The notes beneath the pieces are model-generated. The model was not told the origin of the DNA, did no database searches, and saw only the letters and a program-made list of their open reading frames with translations. A stretch of DNA of 49,990 nt from Oscillospiraceae bacterium. Its GTDB lineage: Bacteria > Bacillota > Clostridia > Oscillospirales > Acutalibacteraceae. How positions within the stretch are numbered: the stretch's first letter is position 1; the number at the start of each line of letters is the position of its first letter. The position numbers and the translations under genes were made by a program. The DNA lies in the NCBI GenBank assembly GCA_015065845.1, contig SVPQ01000018.1, positions 1 through 49,990 on the forward strand, given 5' to 3'. This document shows positions 16,658-25,363 of the stretch, in pieces.

Positions 16658-16877
16658 ATTGAAAATTGAAAGTTGAAAATTGAAAATTAAGGAAACGCTA
16701 CGCGTTTAATTATAATAAGATATGAATAAAAAAGACTACATTCTTTCATTTTTGTTTAACCTTAAATGATAGAATGTAGTTTCTTGTTCTAATCACTGAC
16801 AACTGACCACTGACAACTATTATAATTGCCAACGCAGTTCCGAAATTTTCAACTTTCCATTTTCAATTTTCAATTTC
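16658..16877. mobile_element. Heptad-array element D1, no gene
   Basis: About 220 bp between comFB and the DUF554 gene. The left end has four 7-nt units of ATTGAAA (16658-16688). The right end has the reverse complement, AATTTTC/AACTTTC (16844-16877). Inside each array is a subterminal G-G-A-A followed by a small hairpin and an AATTATAAT stretch. The interior holds a strong hairpin (16735-16780) and three units of another heptamer, ACTGACA (16795-16818). No ORF. It resembles D2 and D3 in design and looks like a non-autonomous, MITE-like unit. No target-site duplication was evident. Confidence 0.65.
16735..16792 (+). terminator. Hairpin with T-rich tail inside D1
   Basis: A 17-bp stem with one mismatch (16735-16751 / 16764-16780), 12-nt loop, followed by TTCTTGTTCT. 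It can terminate the plus-strand ParA-ComFB transcript, and on the other strand transcripts coming from DUF554. Confidence 0.5.
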
Positions 16878-16898
16878 ATTCAAACGCATAGCATTTCC

Positions 16899-17618
16899 TC
16901 AACTCAAAAAGGGTCCCACAACCTCGAATACCCAACAAAACAACGGAACGAACACAAGCCCGGGCAATAAATTTGCCACTTTAATTTTTGTAACGCCTAT
17001 AAGATTAAGACCTAAGGCGGTAATCATAACAGAACCGGCACAAATAAGCTCTGCTACCGCAAAGTCGCTTAAAAATGAACCGAGTGCCATAGAAAGTGCA
17101 ACTAAACCACCTTGAAAAACAAGGACAAAAACAGATGCACACATAACACCAAACCCCAAAGAAGCCGCCAACATACTTGATGAAATCAAATCAAGTACCG
17201 ATTTTGTGTAGAGCATCTGATTATCGCCTGAAATTCCTGCATTCATAGAGCCAACAATAGTCATAGCACCAACACAGAAAAGAAGCGACGCAGTAACAAA
17301 ACCTTGAGAAAAAGTACTTTCACTTGACTTTGTTTTCTTTGATAATTTGTCACCAAGATTTTCAAGCCTTTTGTCAATGTCAATAAGTGTACCGATAATT
17401 GTACCAAAAACCATAGACAAAATCATAACAAGCTGATTTTGTCCTTTCATAATACCTGTAACACCAATAGCAATAGTTGAGAGACCAATAGCAGTCATAA
17501 CCGCTTTATTAAGTTTTTCCGGAATTCCTTTTTTTAAAAGAAGACCCACACCACTACCTATGAGTACAGTAATTGTATTTACTATAACACCACTGAAATG
17601 TGTTAATATTTCATTCAC
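16899..17618 (-). CDS. DUF554 family membrane protein
   Basis: About 239 residues starting at GTG 17618 (M-N-E-I-L-T-H-F-S-G-V-I-V-N), which has GGAAGTGA upstream and overlaps the end of the pseudouridine synthase gene by 8 bp. The sequence has about seven hydrophobic helices with the family's 'NTITVLIGSGVGLLLKKGIP' start, 'GTIIGTLIDIDKRLENLGDKL' cytoplasmic loop and 'GAMTIVGSMNAGISGDN' loop. DUF554 proteins are widespread inner-membrane proteins of unsettled function, possibly transport. It is co-transcribed with the RluA-type gene and hflX. Confidence 0.88.
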   Translation of the reverse strand: MNEILTHFSGVIVNTITVLIGSGVGLLLKKGIPEKLNKAVMTAIGLSTIAIGVTGIMKGQNQLVMILSMVFGTIIGTLIDIDKRLENLGDKLSKKTKSSESTFSQGFVTASLLFCVGAMTIVGSMNAGISGDNQMLYTKSVLDLISSSMLAASLGFGVMCASVFVLVFQGGLVALSMALGSFLSDFAVAELICAGSVMITALGLNLIGVTKIKVANLLPGLVFVPLFCWVFEVVGPFLS

Positions 17619-18267
17619 ATAAATCACTTCCAAACAAAGACCACGGATAATTTAATTTATCAGGAAATTCTGTAAAAGTCAACACTTTATTTGTTGAAGG
17701 ATGAGTAAAAGTTATTGAATGTGAAAACAAAGCAATATCGCTTTGCCTGTCTTTACTACCATATTTTGCATCACCGCAAAGTGGTGTTTTGCGTGATGAA
17801 AACTGCACTCTTATCTGGTGTGTTCTGCCTGTATGTAAAGTAACTTTTACAAGAGTTTTATTTTCTGTTTCGTTTAAAACTATATATTCCAATGACGCTT
17901 CTTTAACACCTTTTCTCATTCTTTTTACAACGAAAGAACGATTTTTAGAAGAATCTTTAAAAAGTAAATCTTTATAAACCCCCTGTTTTTCTTCTATAAC
18001 ACCATCAACAACTGCAAGGTATGTTTTCTTAAAAGTGTTTTCTTGTATCTGTTTTGAAATACAAGCGGCACTTTTTTTATTTTTTGCGAAAACCATAACA
18101 CCGCCAACATTTCTGTCAAGACGGTGCAACAGAAAAACATCCGTTAAGCCATATTGATTTTTTAATAAATCCAGAATACCTTTTTCCCCATTCTGTGTTG
18201 TTTCACTGGGTACACCAACAGGCTTAACTATAACAATAACTTCGTTATCTTCAAATAAAACTTTCAT
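17611..18267 (-). CDS. RluA-family pseudouridine synthase
   Basis: 218 residues, the compact form without an S4 RNA-binding domain. The catalytic motif 'LLHRLDRNVGGVMVFAK' contains the active-site Asp in H-R-L-D-R. 'VTLHTGRTHQIRVQFSS' is the second conserved motif. It isomerises uridine to pseudouridine in rRNA or tRNA; which site cannot be told. Its ATG overlaps the hflX stop by four bases, so the two are coupled. Confidence 0.92.
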   Translation of the reverse strand: MKVLFEDNEVIVIVKPVGVPSETTQNGEKGILDLLKNQYGLTDVFLLHRLDRNVGGVMVFAKNKKSAACISKQIQENTFKKTYLAVVDGVIEEKQGVYKDLLFKDSSKNRSFVVKRMRKGVKEASLEYIVLNETENKTLVKVTLHTGRTHQIRVQFSSRKTPLCGDAKYGSKDRQSDIALFSHSITFTHPSTNKVLTFTEFPDKLNYPWSLFGSDLCE

Positions 18268-19514
18268 TCTTCCAAAATAAATTCCTTGTATTTTTCTAAC
18301 GCATAAATCTCTACAGTAGCATCCAGAAGAAGTCCGTCAGCTGTATATTCTTCACTGTGAATCACACCGGTTTTTCTTATTTCTGCCGCCGCACCGCCTT
18401 TGCTGAATGGCAAGAGCATTTTTACTCTTTGTCTTGTAGGCGGTAATGCTTTTGCAATTTTTTCCAACAATTCATCTGTACCCTTACCGCTTAATGCAGA
18501 AATTCTTACTGCATTAGCAATAAGCGGAACATTATCAGGCGATGCAATATCGCTTTTATTAAGAACTGTAATAATCGGTTTATCCTGACAACCGAGTTCT
18601 GAAAGAAGTTCGTTTGTTACTCTGTAGTGCTCGGCACACTCATCACTTGATGCGTCACATATATTAAGAATTACATCCGCATCAACCGCTTCGTCAAGAG
18701 TTGATTTAAACGCTTCAACCAATTTATGTGGTAAACGGCGGATAAATCCAACAGTATCAATTAAAAGAACTGTGTTGCCATCCGGTAAAGTCAGAGCTCT
18801 TGCAGTCGGGTCAAGAGTTGCGAAAAGTTTGTTTTCAGCAAGTACTCCTGCATCAGTAAGTTTATTCATCAAAGTAGATTTACCTGCATTAGTGTAACCA
18901 ACGAGTGCAACAGTTACAGTGCCCTCTTTTTTTCTTCTCGCTCTGTAACGACTTCTTCTCTCATCAAGTTCCCTTAAATTAGCCTCAAGTGCAGAAATTT
19001 TTCTTCTTATATGTCTTCGGTCGGTTTCGAGTTTGGTTTCACCAGGGCCACGGGTACCAATACCACCGCCAAGACGCGAAAGAGACGCACCTTTACCAGT
19101 AAGACGGGGTAAAGTATATTTAAGTTGCGCTAATTCAACCTGCAATTTACCTTCACCACTTAAAGCACGCATTGCAAAAATATCGAGTATTAAAGTAGTT
19201 CTGTCGATTACTCTGACATCTGTAATATTTTCGATGTTTCTTTGTTGTGATGGTGATAATTCACCATCTATAATAATTAAATCAGGCTCGTTCATTTCAC
19301 AGAATTCTGTAAGTTCTTCTAACTTGCCCTTACCTATATATGTTGCAGAATCTGGTGCTTCTCTTTTTTGTGTAATTTCACCTATTACTTCTGCACCCGC
19401 AGTTTTTGCAAGTTCAGTTAATTCTAAAAGTGATGAATCAATATCAAATTCACCTGTGTCAACTGATACGAGCACAGCGGTTTCTTGTTTTTGTTCGTTT
19501 TCGTATAATTCCAT
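18264..19514 (-). CDS. hflX: GTPase HflX
   Basis: About 416 residues from ATG 19514 (AGGTGA upstream). The longer ORF would begin inside element D2 and is rejected. The N-terminal HflX domain carries 'AELAKTAGAEVIGE' type text and 'YIGKGKLEEL'. The conserved linker 'LSRLGGGIGTRGPGETKLE' is followed by the G domain: G1 'GYTNAGKST' (near 206), G3 'DTVGFIRRLPHKLVEAF', G4 'NKSD'. HflX binds the 50S subunit and splits stalled or hibernating ribosomes. It is the first gene of the hflX-rluA-DUF554 unit. Confidence 0.95.
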   Translation of the reverse strand: MELYENEQKQETAVLVSVDTGEFDIDSSLLELTELAKTAGAEVIGEITQKREAPDSATYIGKGKLEELTEFCEMNEPDLIIIDGELSPSQQRNIENITDVRVIDRTTLILDIFAMRALSGEGKLQVELAQLKYTLPRLTGKGASLSRLGGGIGTRGPGETKLETDRRHIRRKISALEANLRELDERRSRYRARRKKEGTVTVALVGYTNAGKSTLMNKLTDAGVLAENKLFATLDPTARALTLPDGNTVLLIDTVGFIRRLPHKLVEAFKSTLDEAVDADVILNICDASSDECAEHYRVTNELLSELGCQDKPIITVLNKSDIASPDNVPLIANAVRISALSGKGTDELLEKIAKALPPTRQRVKMLLPFSKGGAAAEIRKTGVIHSEEYTADGLLLDATVEIYALEKYKEFILEE

Positions 19515-19530
19515 AATTTCACCTGTTATA

Positions 19531-19743
19531 ATTGTAAATTGAAAATTGAAAATTTCGGAAGTCCTGCGGACTTGATTATAAAAATGGTTATAAATGAAAC
19601 GAAAAATCAATTGCCCAAGCGTACCTCTCTTCGAAGAGAGGTCCGCCTTTGCAATTACCTTTTTGTTTCATTTACATATAATTACTAAATTCCAACGCGA
19701 AGCGTTCCTTAATTTTCAACTTTCAATTTTCAACTTTCAATTC
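19531..19743. mobile_element. Heptad-array element D2, no gene
   Basis: 213 bp between hflX and the CFI-box prepilin gene. Left array: three units related to ATTGAAA (19531-19554). Right array: AATTTTC/AACTTTC alternating, four units (19711-19738) plus a partial one. Inside each array is GGAA then a small hairpin: AAGTCC-TGC-GGACTT on the left, AACGC-TTC-GCGTT on the right, different sequence but the same shape. The interior contains ACCTCTC-TTCGAA-GAGAGGT and outer complementary segments AAATGAAACGAAAAA / TTTTTGTTTCATTT, so the whole element could fold on itself. No ORF. Confidence 0.65.
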
Positions 19744-19744
19744 T

Positions 19745-19774
19745 AAAAGCACTTTGCCAAAGCAAAGTGCTTTT
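19745..19774 (-). terminator. Terminator after the CFI-box prepilin
   Basis: Perfect 12-bp stem AAAAGCACTTTG / CAAAGTGCTTTT with a 6-nt loop, three bases past the prepilin stop and abutting element D2. The T-run is short (TTTT within the stem). Confidence 0.65.
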
Positions 19775-19777
19775 AAA

Positions 19778-20926
19778 TTATTCTTCTATTTTTCTTTTAC
19801 GATGTGAGTAAACTCCCACCACTACGAGTCCAGCAACCGACCCAATGCCCATTATAATAAACGGAATTTGTTCAATGAGAAGTTCCGGTTCGAGTGCGTA
19901 CACTGCAAATGCTACAAGTGGTTTGAGTGCTACTCGTGTTGCAGCTTTAAGTGTTTCACTTTCACTTATAAATTCTGCAATTGGTGGAGAAATGGCATAA
20001 TATGCTTTTACAAACATTCTTCCCAATGGGTTCGTTTTCAAACATTGGTCTCTGAAATCACAAAGAATACCAACTTCGCCTGTTGCTTCGCCATAACCTG
20101 CAGTAGCAATAAAACAGAAACTTGAAACAGAAAGTGCAGAATCCGCACCATCAGCATTTATACTTGTATCTGTAGTAATTCTTAAAACCTGACCATCAGT
20201 ATCTACAGAGTCAATCGGGTTACCTGTTGTACCGCTTTCATCATATTCATTTGCAGCATCTCGTTTACCCGCAGTGTAATTAACTCGTTTTTCTTCAACT
20301 GAATTTACCATATTCGGAAAATGGTACGAAACAACTGCATTATAGAAAATATAGTCTGCAATATCCTGTGATTCAGTTATACCAAGTTCTTCATATTCCT
20401 CATTAGTTTTATATGAGTAATCTCCATCTACCGCAGCAATATTAACTTTGACACCGCATTGGTTACGGATTTCATCATCACCATTAAAGTCATAATCACG
20501 ATAAGCTGAGAAAGTGATATAAAGCGGAATTTCTTTATTGAGGCAAATAGCATCTGATTTTTTCTTACCACGCTCTAAAAGGTAAAGATAATAACCCTCA
20601 ATATAACCATCATCGTTCATATCTGCCTTTTCTACATATATGTACGAATAAGCGGTATCATTACCTGCAATTGTAGGAACAACTCTTGAGTCCGGGTAAA
20701 TTTCAACCTTGGTTGCTGCGCCTATACTTATAGAATGCTGAAGATATTCGGCAACTGTTTTTACAGCCTCTTGCTTAATATAACGCTCCTCAGTTTTAGT
20801 AAAGGTACGAAGTGCACTTTGAAAAAGGTTTGCAATAGCCACCGCACCAAAACCCAGAAGTGCAACAACAATCATAAGTTCAAGAAGTGTAAAACCTTTT
20901 TTGTTTTTTAACATAAAATTGAACAA
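19778..20926 (-). CDS. Prepilin-like protein with C-terminal CFI-box
   Basis: 382 residues. It starts at TTG 20926, supported by AAGGGGGG 8 nt upstream; the ATG four codons later is too far away. A class III prepilin signal is present: 'KNKKGFTLLELMIVVALLGF', with cleavage expected after the Gly and the conserved Glu at +5. The middle (about 60-250) is a soluble Asp/Tyr-rich domain including D-M-N-D-D-G-Y-I and D-F-N-G-D-D-E, resembling calcium loops. From about residue 275 comes a CFI-box region: 'FCFIATAGYGEATGEVGILC', then 'FRDQCLKTNPLGRMFVKAYY' and 'SPPIAEFI'. It ends in a second membrane helix and a basic tail. It is the last gene of the pilus locus. Confidence 0.85.
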   Translation of the reverse strand: MFNFMLKNKKGFTLLELMIVVALLGFGAVAIANLFQSALRTFTKTEERYIKQEAVKTVAEYLQHSISIGAATKVEIYPDSRVVPTIAGNDTAYSYIYVEKADMNDDGYIEGYYLYLLERGKKKSDAICLNKEIPLYITFSAYRDYDFNGDDEIRNQCGVKVNIAAVDGDYSYKTNEEYEELGITESQDIADYIFYNAVVSYHFPNMVNSVEEKRVNYTAGKRDAANEYDESGTTGNPIDSVDTDGQVLRITTDTSINADGADSALSVSSFCFIATAGYGEATGEVGILCDFRDQCLKTNPLGRMFVKAYYAISPPIAEFISESETLKAATRVALKPLVAFAVYALEPELLIEQIPFIIMGIGSVAGLVVVGVYSHRKRKIEE

Positions 20927-20947
20927 GGTAAAATCCCCCCTTTATTT

Positions 20948-21532
20948 AAATGCAAAATGCAGAATGCAGAATGCAAAATGCAAAATCTGTATTAAGTTTT
21001 ATTCACTTAATATTTGTATTTGAAGTTCTACAAATTGATATAAGTATAAATATTATTTCTTCGATATCTTTATGTAAACTGTCAAACTGCTCCTGAGTTA
21101 AGTAGTTTGTTCTATATAACAATCTTAACCAATACTCAGTTTCATTTGCTTCTTTTAAGGCTATACTCATTTTTGAAATAAAGTCCTTTTTAGATTGACC
21201 GCGTTCTGCTTCTGAAATATTTGCACCTATACTTGTACCGCTACGCAATAATTGGTTTGATAAAACATACTCGTTTTTTTCACTACACAAATACTTATTC
21301 AAATTAACTATTCTGACAGCGAATTCAAAACTTTTATCTTTAATTGGATTATCCATCTCATTCACCACTACATAATTCTGCATTTTGCACTCTGCATTTT
21401 GCATTTTGCACTTTGCATTTTGCATTCTGCATTCTGCATTCTGCATTTTACATTTTGCATTTTGCATTTTGCATTTTACATTCTGCATTCTGCATTTTAC
21501 ATTTTGCATTCTGCATTTTGCATTTTGCATTC
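20948..21532. mobile_element. Heptad-array element A carrying an S23-family gene
   Basis: About 585 bp between the CFI-box prepilin and the giant prepilin gene. Left: five units of ATGCARA (20950-20984). Right: about 22 units in the opposite orientation, TGCATTT/TGCATTC (21375-21532). The enclosed minus-strand gene encodes a four-helix-bundle protein. The asymmetry (5 versus 22 units) suggests slippage expansion on the right. No transposase, no clear target duplication. The 22-unit array is open in several frames and produces spurious ORFs on both strands. Confidence 0.7.
21003..21356 (-). CDS. Four-helix-bundle protein, S23/IVP family (copy A)
   Basis: 117 residues from ATG 21356 (M-D-N-P-I-K-D-K), with GGTGA five bases upstream. 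The frame stays open for 58 more codons into the heptad array, which would add eight M-Q-N-A-K-C-type heptapeptides; the start within the core is preferred because it gives the family's normal length. The core motif is 'LLRSGTSIGANISEAERGQS', then 'DFISKMSIALKEANETEYWL', typical of TIGR02436-like proteins. Relatives are encoded by 23S rRNA intervening sequences, and the Avd protein of diversity-generating retroelements has the same fold and binds nucleic acid. Role here unknown. It groups with copy B more than copy C. Confidence 0.85.
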   Translation of the reverse strand: MDNPIKDKSFEFAVRIVNLNKYLCSEKNEYVLSNQLLRSGTSIGANISEAERGQSKKDFISKMSIALKEANETEYWLRLLYRTNYLTQEQFDSLHKDIEEIIFILISICRTSNTNIK

Positions 21533-21567
21533 ATAATATGTCTCCGCAAAAGCGGAGAGCATATTAT
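21533..21567 (-). terminator. Terminator after the giant prepilin
   Basis: ATAATATG-TCTCCGC-AAAA-GCGGAGA-G-CATATTAT: a 15-bp stem with one bulged G, beginning at the stop codon of the 21567-25172 gene and abutting element A. Confidence 0.6.
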
Positions 21568-24500
21568 TACTTATGTCCGTCAATAGAATAGATTCGGTCT
21601 TGTAACTGGTCGTCACCTACAAAGAGGTTTGCATCAAATGGTAAATCGCCACCATTTGTAATTTGGCTTGATTGTTCAAGTGGTAATGCACAAACAAAAC
21701 CTCTTGTTATATTAGGGTTAGAAACAGAAACACCTGCTAAGTAAACATAACCGTCAAGAATTACTGCGTCTTCTAACTGGTAAGCTGCGGCACCACCTAT
21801 TTTACCATATCTCCAGGTAACTGAAGTGCTTACAGGATTGCCATCATCATTATATTGATACTCAATTTTACCGATTACAAGGTAGAAATTGCTGTCGCTT
21901 TCTTTAGTGTGACCGCCAACTATAATGTAGTCACCATCACAGCTTACAGTTGTAATCTTGCTGAAGAAAGAACCTAACGAGTTACCGTTTATTTTAATTT
22001 CTTCCATATAAGACGGTGCATTTCTTGAGCCGTCATAAGGTTCGTCTGCAATATGACTTACTAATTGTGGTGTACTGTTTGTTGTAGCAGTTAGCGGAGT
22101 TGTTTTTGTAGCAACTTTAGATTTATATAATCTACCTCTGTTATCTGCATAGTACGCATAATAAGTTGAAACTTCATTATTTGCACTGAGAACAGATTCA
22201 ACAGAAATATCTACAGCAGTAAACTGAACACTCGCACGAGCATGTGTACCGTAATTCCAGTTTGTATCACCACCTGCTAACACATTTCTGTAGCTTTTAC
22301 CACCTGCAAAATCTGTAACAGAACCATCAGCAAGAGAAAGGTCGTCAAAGCCACTATCAACGCCTTTAGAACGGTAACCTGACTGATCTTTAAAATAAAG
22401 AAGGTTTGTAAATGATGTGTCTGCACCAAGTCTTATTGCTGCTAAAACACCATCGTTATAAACACTTCCAAGTGCTGTTGAGGAATTAGTTGTCTGATTT
22501 GGATTCATCCATGTATAAGTCGAACCTGAAACCGCATAACCTACAGCAACGCTTATGCCATCCTTTGTTGCTACTTTTGTTAAGTTATACATTTCACCAG
22601 GGAACCAAACATTATAATAGTCGTTATCCATTACATTGAAATAACCACCTGTTACATTATATGTATAACCATTTGAAGAATTATTTGGCTTATCCTCATC
22701 AACAACAGATGATTTTGTAGCTGCATAGTCGTTCATATAACAGTTAGCAAAATGTGTTGCATTTACATCGTCATAGTGTGACAAGAAATATAAAGGCTCA
22801 TAAGATTTCATAGCTTCAACAACAGCGCCACTCTCATTTTTACCATAAACAATTTTTGAGTAAACCATTTCTCTGTTAGAAGTAAAGCCCATTGTAAAGT
22901 ACAGGTCATCAAAAACCTGTGTTTTTTGTCCGCCGTAGCTTCTGCATACGAAGAACTCTCTTGACTCATCACTGTTTACCTTTACAGGAGTTGCATTACT
23001 AACAGTTTTATTCTTAAAAACAGTAAGGTTACTCGGTGCACTATCACTTTCATCTCTGCCCCACATCGATGAAGAATACTTATGAATAGTAGTACTGGTA
23101 CCCTCATCATTACCCATTATGTAATAGGTAGTAATGCCACCATCGTTGTTATCACCTTTGTTTCTTATAGTCTTACCATAGTCAACATCAGTTGAAACGC
23201 TGTCCAACTGATTTACAACTGCATAAGTAGCAACGGTACCCACATAAAACACACCCTTACCCGGAATATAAACCGAATCGGTAACAACAATTTTAGGCTG
23301 GTTAGTAGTTGTATTATATGCAAACCTATAGCTACTAATTGAGTTGTCATTAAGACCTCTTTGCTCGTACAAGAAATTAGGTGAAACGGTTGTTATACCC
23401 TTTAACCTTAACTGTGCCCAGGTTGAGTCACCCCATCTGCCTTGGTCACCACCCGTCCAGCTGTTATTTGCCCAGTATGTAGGAATCTCGTTAAGGTACT
23501 TTTCGTCATAATCCCACTCAGAAGCATTATCCTTAACAATTGCGCAACGAATTACTTTTTCGTCAGCGGTTCCGGGGGCATTCATATACCAGTAGCCTTC
23601 ACCCAAACTCTTTGTATTTTTAACTTCCTGAGCACTGGTATAGGCAGTACCGCTATCATTCCATTTTATTGGTCTTTCCCAAATTCTGTTGTGACCCATA
23701 TCGAAGTCACCGCAGTCTTCCATAAATCCGCCGACTCTTAAGGAGTACGGTAACTCGGTAAGTATGTAAGAAAGTTTTCTACTGTTCTGTGTAGTATAAG
23801 AATAATTAAATCCATAACCGTTATAATAATATTGGAAATTAACAAAGTTACTGTAGTAACCCTCTTGACCAATACCTGAATTTCCGACCTCAGTATACCA
23901 TGCATCATTGTTAAGGTAACCTGCCGATTTATTATATCCCGAATATGCATAAACATGCGAGAAATCGCCACCCCATACGGCAGGATAAACAATTGTACTT
24001 TTTGCGTCATCAAGTGTATAAATTGCATCAGCTATACCAATAACATCGGCACCTAACTGTGCGGCAAGAGCATGGTGTTTGGCGGTATAACCATTAGCAT
24101 CATTACCTGGAAAACTAGGATTTACTCTACCAACAACCTGTGTATTATAACCCGTGAATGAGTAAGTTCTGTAAATAGCACCGTTTGTACCTGTTATAAC
24201 ATAGTAATTTGGCTCGTAAACAGAGTCTACAAATTCACCTGTTGTTGCAGTCTGCTCTGTAATCCAGGTTACATTTTTAAACACAGTGCCTGACGGAATT
24301 GGCTTTGTGTAGCCTGATTTTGTACCGTCAATATCCATTCGTCTTTCATCTACCATAAGTTTGTTATAAGTAGTGCCGTCAGGATTTTTAAAGGTTTCAA
24401 CACCTGCTGAGGTGTAGTAATCACCATAAGTAGTTGTACCTACAGCCATAATTGTAGGTGTTTTAATTGTAAGGTAACAAGAAGTTTTCTTTACTTTATC

Positions 24501-25172
24501 ATTTTCATCGCGGTAAGTTATTTCTATTTTTGCAGGTGAGTTTGTAAAATCAACACCTTTAACTTCAATATAAATTCTGCCGGTAGCAGGGTTTGCATTT
24601 CTTATAAGTATTCCTTTTGAAGTCGGGTCAGTCGCTCTTGTTGCATAAACAGAAGCTAAGTTATTTTTTGTTTTGTCAGGCAAATAAAGCGAAATATCAA
24701 TAGATTGTGAACCCGAAGTTACATGCGAAGGGTCATTATAAGAAATATCTTCTTTACTTTCAAATATAATATTTGTTGTCTGCAAAGTAACATCATGTGA
24801 TTTTTTATCATCATTTATAATTTTAGAGGAAACAATTGCAACACGCGCTCTACCGCCTGTAAAGACAGTTTCAAGTGAGTTTTCAAGTGAAGAAACCGCT
24901 CTTTTACCATTGATTGCAGCAACCTCGCCAAGTCCCTCAAAATTAACTTTAAAGTTTTCAACTATATTAATTGAGTTTCTTGTTGCAAGTGTGTCTTCAA
25001 TTTCACTCTTTGCTTCGTAAGAATCCTGCGTTTTTTCACCCGCTTTGTAAAGGCCATCATAAGCATTAAGCATTACAGGCGCAGTACCAAGAATTATTAC
25101 CATAAGAAGTGTGAGTGCTACAAGTAATTCAGTAAGCGTCATACCACGCTTTTCTTTCAATAGCCTTTTCAT
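21567..25172 (-). CDS. Giant prepilin-type surface protein (1201 aa)
   Basis: The N-terminus 'KEKRGMTLTELLVALTLLMVI' is a class III prepilin leader: G-M-T-L-T-E-L, cleavage after Gly and Glu at +5, followed by a hydrophobic helix. An extracellular region of about 1150 residues follows, far longer than pilins (150-250). It is rich in Gly, Tyr, Asn, Ser, Thr and in W-x-x-G/Y-x-x-G stretches such as 'VWGGDFSHVYAYSGYNK', suggesting all-beta repeats, perhaps propeller-like. No Cys pattern or enzyme motif was seen. It probably acts as a pilus-tip adhesin or minor pilin. It lies between element B (upstream) and element A (downstream). Confidence 0.82.
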   Translation of the reverse strand: MKRLLKEKRGMTLTELLVALTLLMVIILGTAPVMLNAYDGLYKAGEKTQDSYEAKSEIEDTLATRNSINIVENFKVNFEGLGEVAAINGKRAVSSLENSLETVFTGGRARVAIVSSKIINDDKKSHDVTLQTTNIIFESKEDISYNDPSHVTSGSQSIDISLYLPDKTKNNLASVYATRATDPTSKGILIRNANPATGRIYIEVKGVDFTNSPAKIEITYRDENDKVKKTSCYLTIKTPTIMAVGTTTYGDYYTSAGVETFKNPDGTTYNKLMVDERRMDIDGTKSGYTKPIPSGTVFKNVTWITEQTATTGEFVDSVYEPNYYVITGTNGAIYRTYSFTGYNTQVVGRVNPSFPGNDANGYTAKHHALAAQLGADVIGIADAIYTLDDAKSTIVYPAVWGGDFSHVYAYSGYNKSAGYLNNDAWYTEVGNSGIGQEGYYSNFVNFQYYYNGYGFNYSYTTQNSRKLSYILTELPYSLRVGGFMEDCGDFDMGHNRIWERPIKWNDSGTAYTSAQEVKNTKSLGEGYWYMNAPGTADEKVIRCAIVKDNASEWDYDEKYLNEIPTYWANNSWTGGDQGRWGDSTWAQLRLKGITTVSPNFLYEQRGLNDNSISSYRFAYNTTTNQPKIVVTDSVYIPGKGVFYVGTVATYAVVNQLDSVSTDVDYGKTIRNKGDNNDGGITTYYIMGNDEGTSTTIHKYSSSMWGRDESDSAPSNLTVFKNKTVSNATPVKVNSDESREFFVCRSYGGQKTQVFDDLYFTMGFTSNREMVYSKIVYGKNESGAVVEAMKSYEPLYFLSHYDDVNATHFANCYMNDYAATKSSVVDEDKPNNSSNGYTYNVTGGYFNVMDNDYYNVWFPGEMYNLTKVATKDGISVAVGYAVSGSTYTWMNPNQTTNSSTALGSVYNDGVLAAIRLGADTSFTNLLYFKDQSGYRSKGVDSGFDDLSLADGSVTDFAGGKSYRNVLAGGDTNWNYGTHARASVQFTAVDISVESVLSANNEVSTYYAYYADNRGRLYKSKVATKTTPLTATTNSTPQLVSHIADEPYDGSRNAPSYMEEIKINGNSLGSFFSKITTVSCDGDYIIVGGHTKESDSNFYLVIGKIEYQYNDDGNPVSTSVTWRYGKIGGAAAYQLEDAVILDGYVYLAGVSVSNPNITRGFVCALPLEQSSQITNGGDLPFDANLFVGDDQLQDRIYSIDGHK

Positions 25173-25262
25173 AATGTTGCTCCTTTCAAATTGAATGTAA
25201 AAAATTATAAGTTTTTATAAGTAATGAGTACTATTTCTTTATAAGTGCTGAGTTTCGGAACC

Positions 25263-25354
25263 TTTCTCGTTTGCGTCAGCAAACATATCGCACGAAGTAT
25301 ATCGCGTTACATAGTAACATCTCGCAAATCCGCAAGGATTTATATCGCTAAGAA
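25263..25354. repeat. 92-bp direct repeat, left copy (element B)
   Basis: By my reading identical over 92 bp to 25817-25908. It consists of the 7-nt word ATATCGC (one copy ATCTCGC) separated by different small hairpins: GTTTGC-GTCA-GCAAAC, GTTAC-ATA-GTAAC and AAATCC-GCAA-GGATTT. It lies at the 3' end of S23 copy B. Confidence 0.85.
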
Positions 25355-25363
25355 ACTCCGTTA

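Noticed and set aside
19515-19610. N-terminal extension of HflX
   Set aside because: The extra 32 codons are translated from element D2; AGGTGA and ATG 19514 give the normal HflX start.
21344-21591. Plus-strand ORFs made of repeated hydrophobic L-H-F-A-F-C-I heptapeptides
   Set aside because: They are translations of the 7-nt array of element A in other frames, with no ribosome binding site and no sequence outside the repeat.
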